6,335 bases of DNA from Firmicutes bacterium CAG:646 (GTDB lineage: Bacteria > Bacillota > Clostridia > Lachnospirales > Lachnospiraceae): positions 1 to 6,335 of the forward strand of contig HF995397.1 of the NCBI GenBank assembly GCA_000432335.1. Reading direction: 5' to 3'. Every line of letters starts with the position of its first letter. The stretch's first letter is position 1. The translations under genes and the position numbers were made by a program. Of this stretch, positions 5,679 to 6,335 are shown piece by piece. The notes beneath the pieces are model-generated. The model worked only from the letters and a program-made list of their open reading frames with translations. It searched no databases and was not told the DNA's origin.

Positions 5679-6273
5679 GAAACGTATCTGGTGGAAAATA
5701 CTGGCTTTTATCCTGGCGGCAGCTTTGGCTGCCGCCGTTGGCATATATGGCTGGCAAAAAGGTGCTTTTCTTCCTGACTGGATTGTATGGCAGGAAAAGA
5801 GGCAGACGGTGGAAGAAGAGAGTGGAGAGATTCTTTTGAAGGAGCGGAATCTGACCTTGAAAAAGGACGGAAAGGCAGTCTGGAAATCGCCGAAAGAGAT
5901 TCTTGTACAGGATTTTTTGTGGTGCGATATCAATCATGACACAAAAGAAGAATTGATACTTTTGTGTTGGAGAATCGGAAGGTATGGAGATGCAAAGCCA
6001 TTTTGGATAGAAGAGGATGAGAAACAGTGGAGTCAGCATATCTATATTTATCAGTGGGCAGCAGAAGAGGTTCATCCTCTTTGGATGGCATCGGATATTG
6101 GTATGGAGGCAGCAGGATTTTCCTTCGATGAAAAGAAGCGGCTGGAAATTACAGAAACGAATGGCAGGGTTACTTATTGGGATTGGATGAGCTGGGGGCT
6201 GACGTTGATCGGAGAAGAGGATTCAGAAAATACGCTGCAAGGAAGAGCGAGCAGTAACGATAATATTACATGA
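5662..6273 (+). CDS. Tryptophan-rich membrane-anchored protein of unknown function
   Basis: A 203-residue protein I cannot name. It begins with a basic stretch (SIRKRIWWK, 4-12) and one hydrophobic helix rich in Ala (about 13-29). No lipobox or clear cleavage site follows, so it is probably an anchored protein with its bulk outside the membrane. Fifteen of its residues are Trp, an unusually high share. DINHDTKEEL (89-98) resembles the DxNxD calcium-binding loops of FG-GAP/VCBS-type repeats, but only one copy is visible. Around it are LWCDINHD, PFWIEEDEKQWSQHIYIYQW (113-132) and WMASDIG (141-147), giving a beta-rich look. The start overlaps the end of the DUF3160 frame by 17 bases. ATG 5668 is an alternative with an 11-base overlap. 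The ribosome binding site is weak, so translation probably depends on ribosomes finishing DUF3160. If those stop at the upstream TGA, this gene may be poorly expressed. Its last three bases overlap a promoter for the next gene. Confidence 0.75.
   Translation: MNMSIRKRIWWKILAFILAAALAAAVGIYGWQKGAFLPDWIVWQEKRQTVEEESGEILLKERNLTLKKDGKAVWKSPKEILVQDFLWCDINHDTKEELILLCWRIGRYGDAKPFWIEEDEKQWSQHIYIYQWAAEEVHPLWMASDIGMEAAGFSFDEKKRLEITETNGRVTYWDWMSWGLTLIGEEDSENTLQGRASSNDNIT
5715..5736 (+). repeat. Perfect GC-rich hairpin inside the start of the tryptophan-rich gene
   Basis: GGCGGCAGC (5715-5723) and GCTGCCGCC (5728-5736) are perfect complements around the four-base loop TTTG. It lies 50 bases into the gene, in the codons for the Ala-rich membrane helix. 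It may slow early translation, or it may simply result from GCN alanine codons. No T-run follows, so it is not a terminator. Confidence 0.45.
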
Positions 6274-6299
6274 CACGGGGAAGGACCGTGTGCTATACT
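6270..6299 (+). promoter_or_regulatory. Extended -10 sigma-A promoter for a gene beyond the window
   Basis: ATGACA (6270-6275) matches the -35 consensus at five of six positions. TATACT (6294-6299) matches the -10 at five of six positions, with the extended TG at 6291-6292. The spacer is 18 bases. The -35 box contains the TGA stop of the preceding gene. Transcription should begin near 6306 and run out of the window, and no start codon with a ribosome binding site is seen before the end. The spacer carries a dyad (6273-6291), which suggests regulation. Confidence 0.6.
6273..6291. repeat. Inverted repeat inside the promoter spacer
   Basis: ACACGG (6273-6278) and CCGTGT (6286-6291) are exact complements separated by seven bases. 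The dyad spans the region from the -35 to the extended -10. In RNA it could also form a hairpin after the stop codon, but no T-run follows, so it is not a convincing intrinsic terminator. A regulator-binding site is the alternative. Confidence 0.45.
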
Positions 6300-6311
6300 G
6301 GAAAAAGTATA
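6294..6311. repeat. Inverted repeat starting at the -10 box
   Basis: TATACT (6294-6299) pairs exactly with AGTATA (6306-6311) around GGAAAA. One arm is the -10 box and the other lies at the predicted transcription start. It may be an operator or chance symmetry in AT-rich sequence. Confidence 0.3.
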
Positions 6312-6335
6312 AGACTCGCGTGGGATTTCCAAAAG

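Noticed and set aside
5490..6075. Two overlapping reverse-strand frames (5490-5933 and 5554-6075)
   Set aside because: Antisense shadows of the DUF3160 C-terminal part and the tryptophan-rich gene; no domain or coding character of their own.
6273..6291. Intrinsic terminator after the tryptophan-rich gene
   Set aside because: A six-pair stem is present, but no T-run follows; the position inside a promoter spacer explains it better.

Overview
The window reads as a chromosomal segment of a low-to-mid G+C Gram-positive bacterium, most likely class Clostridia (Lachnospiraceae-like). The grounds are the purine-rich ribosome binding sites, the MacB/FtsX-type ABC pair, the zinc-ribbon plus DUF3160 protein architecture and the codon use. 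The genus cannot be fixed from sequence alone. All supported genes lie on the + strand. No tRNA, rRNA, CRISPR array, transposase or recognisable insertion sequence was seen.

Left part (1-1111): the C-terminal end of an FtsX-like permease runs in from outside the window. It is followed by its probable partner, a MacB/LolD-type ATPase with every ATP-binding motif intact.

Middle part (about 1112-3230): this stretch is strikingly AT-rich. One 60-base sample inside it (1981-2040) has 17 G/C, against 32 G/C in a sample from the downstream gene (4501-4560). It carries one complete fused permease-ATPase ABC exporter of 604 residues, of the type often found with peptide natural products. It looks like a foreign insertion. 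After the exporter comes a non-coding stretch of about 230 bases with an imperfect inverted repeat, a short palindrome and a possible 45-codon reverse-strand ORF.

Right part (about 3237-6273): a two-gene unit. The first gene encodes a zinc ribbon, one membrane helix and a large extracytoplasmic DUF3160 domain. An in-frame TGA at 5082-5084 splits it into 615 codons and a remainder of 198 codons, and the frame stays open and family-like on both sides. This is the most notable observation in the window. It could be a recent nonsense mutation, a sequencing error, or a recoded/readthrough stop. The second gene overlaps the end of the DUF3160 frame and encodes a small, very tryptophan-rich membrane-anchored protein of unknown function. 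After it lies a good extended -10 promoter with dyad symmetry, pointing to a gene beyond the window.

How the parts work together: the two left genes are probably one ABC transporter. The exporter appears to be an independent acquisition. The DUF3160 gene and the tryptophan-rich gene are probably translationally coupled cell-envelope proteins. No direct link between the three blocks is visible.
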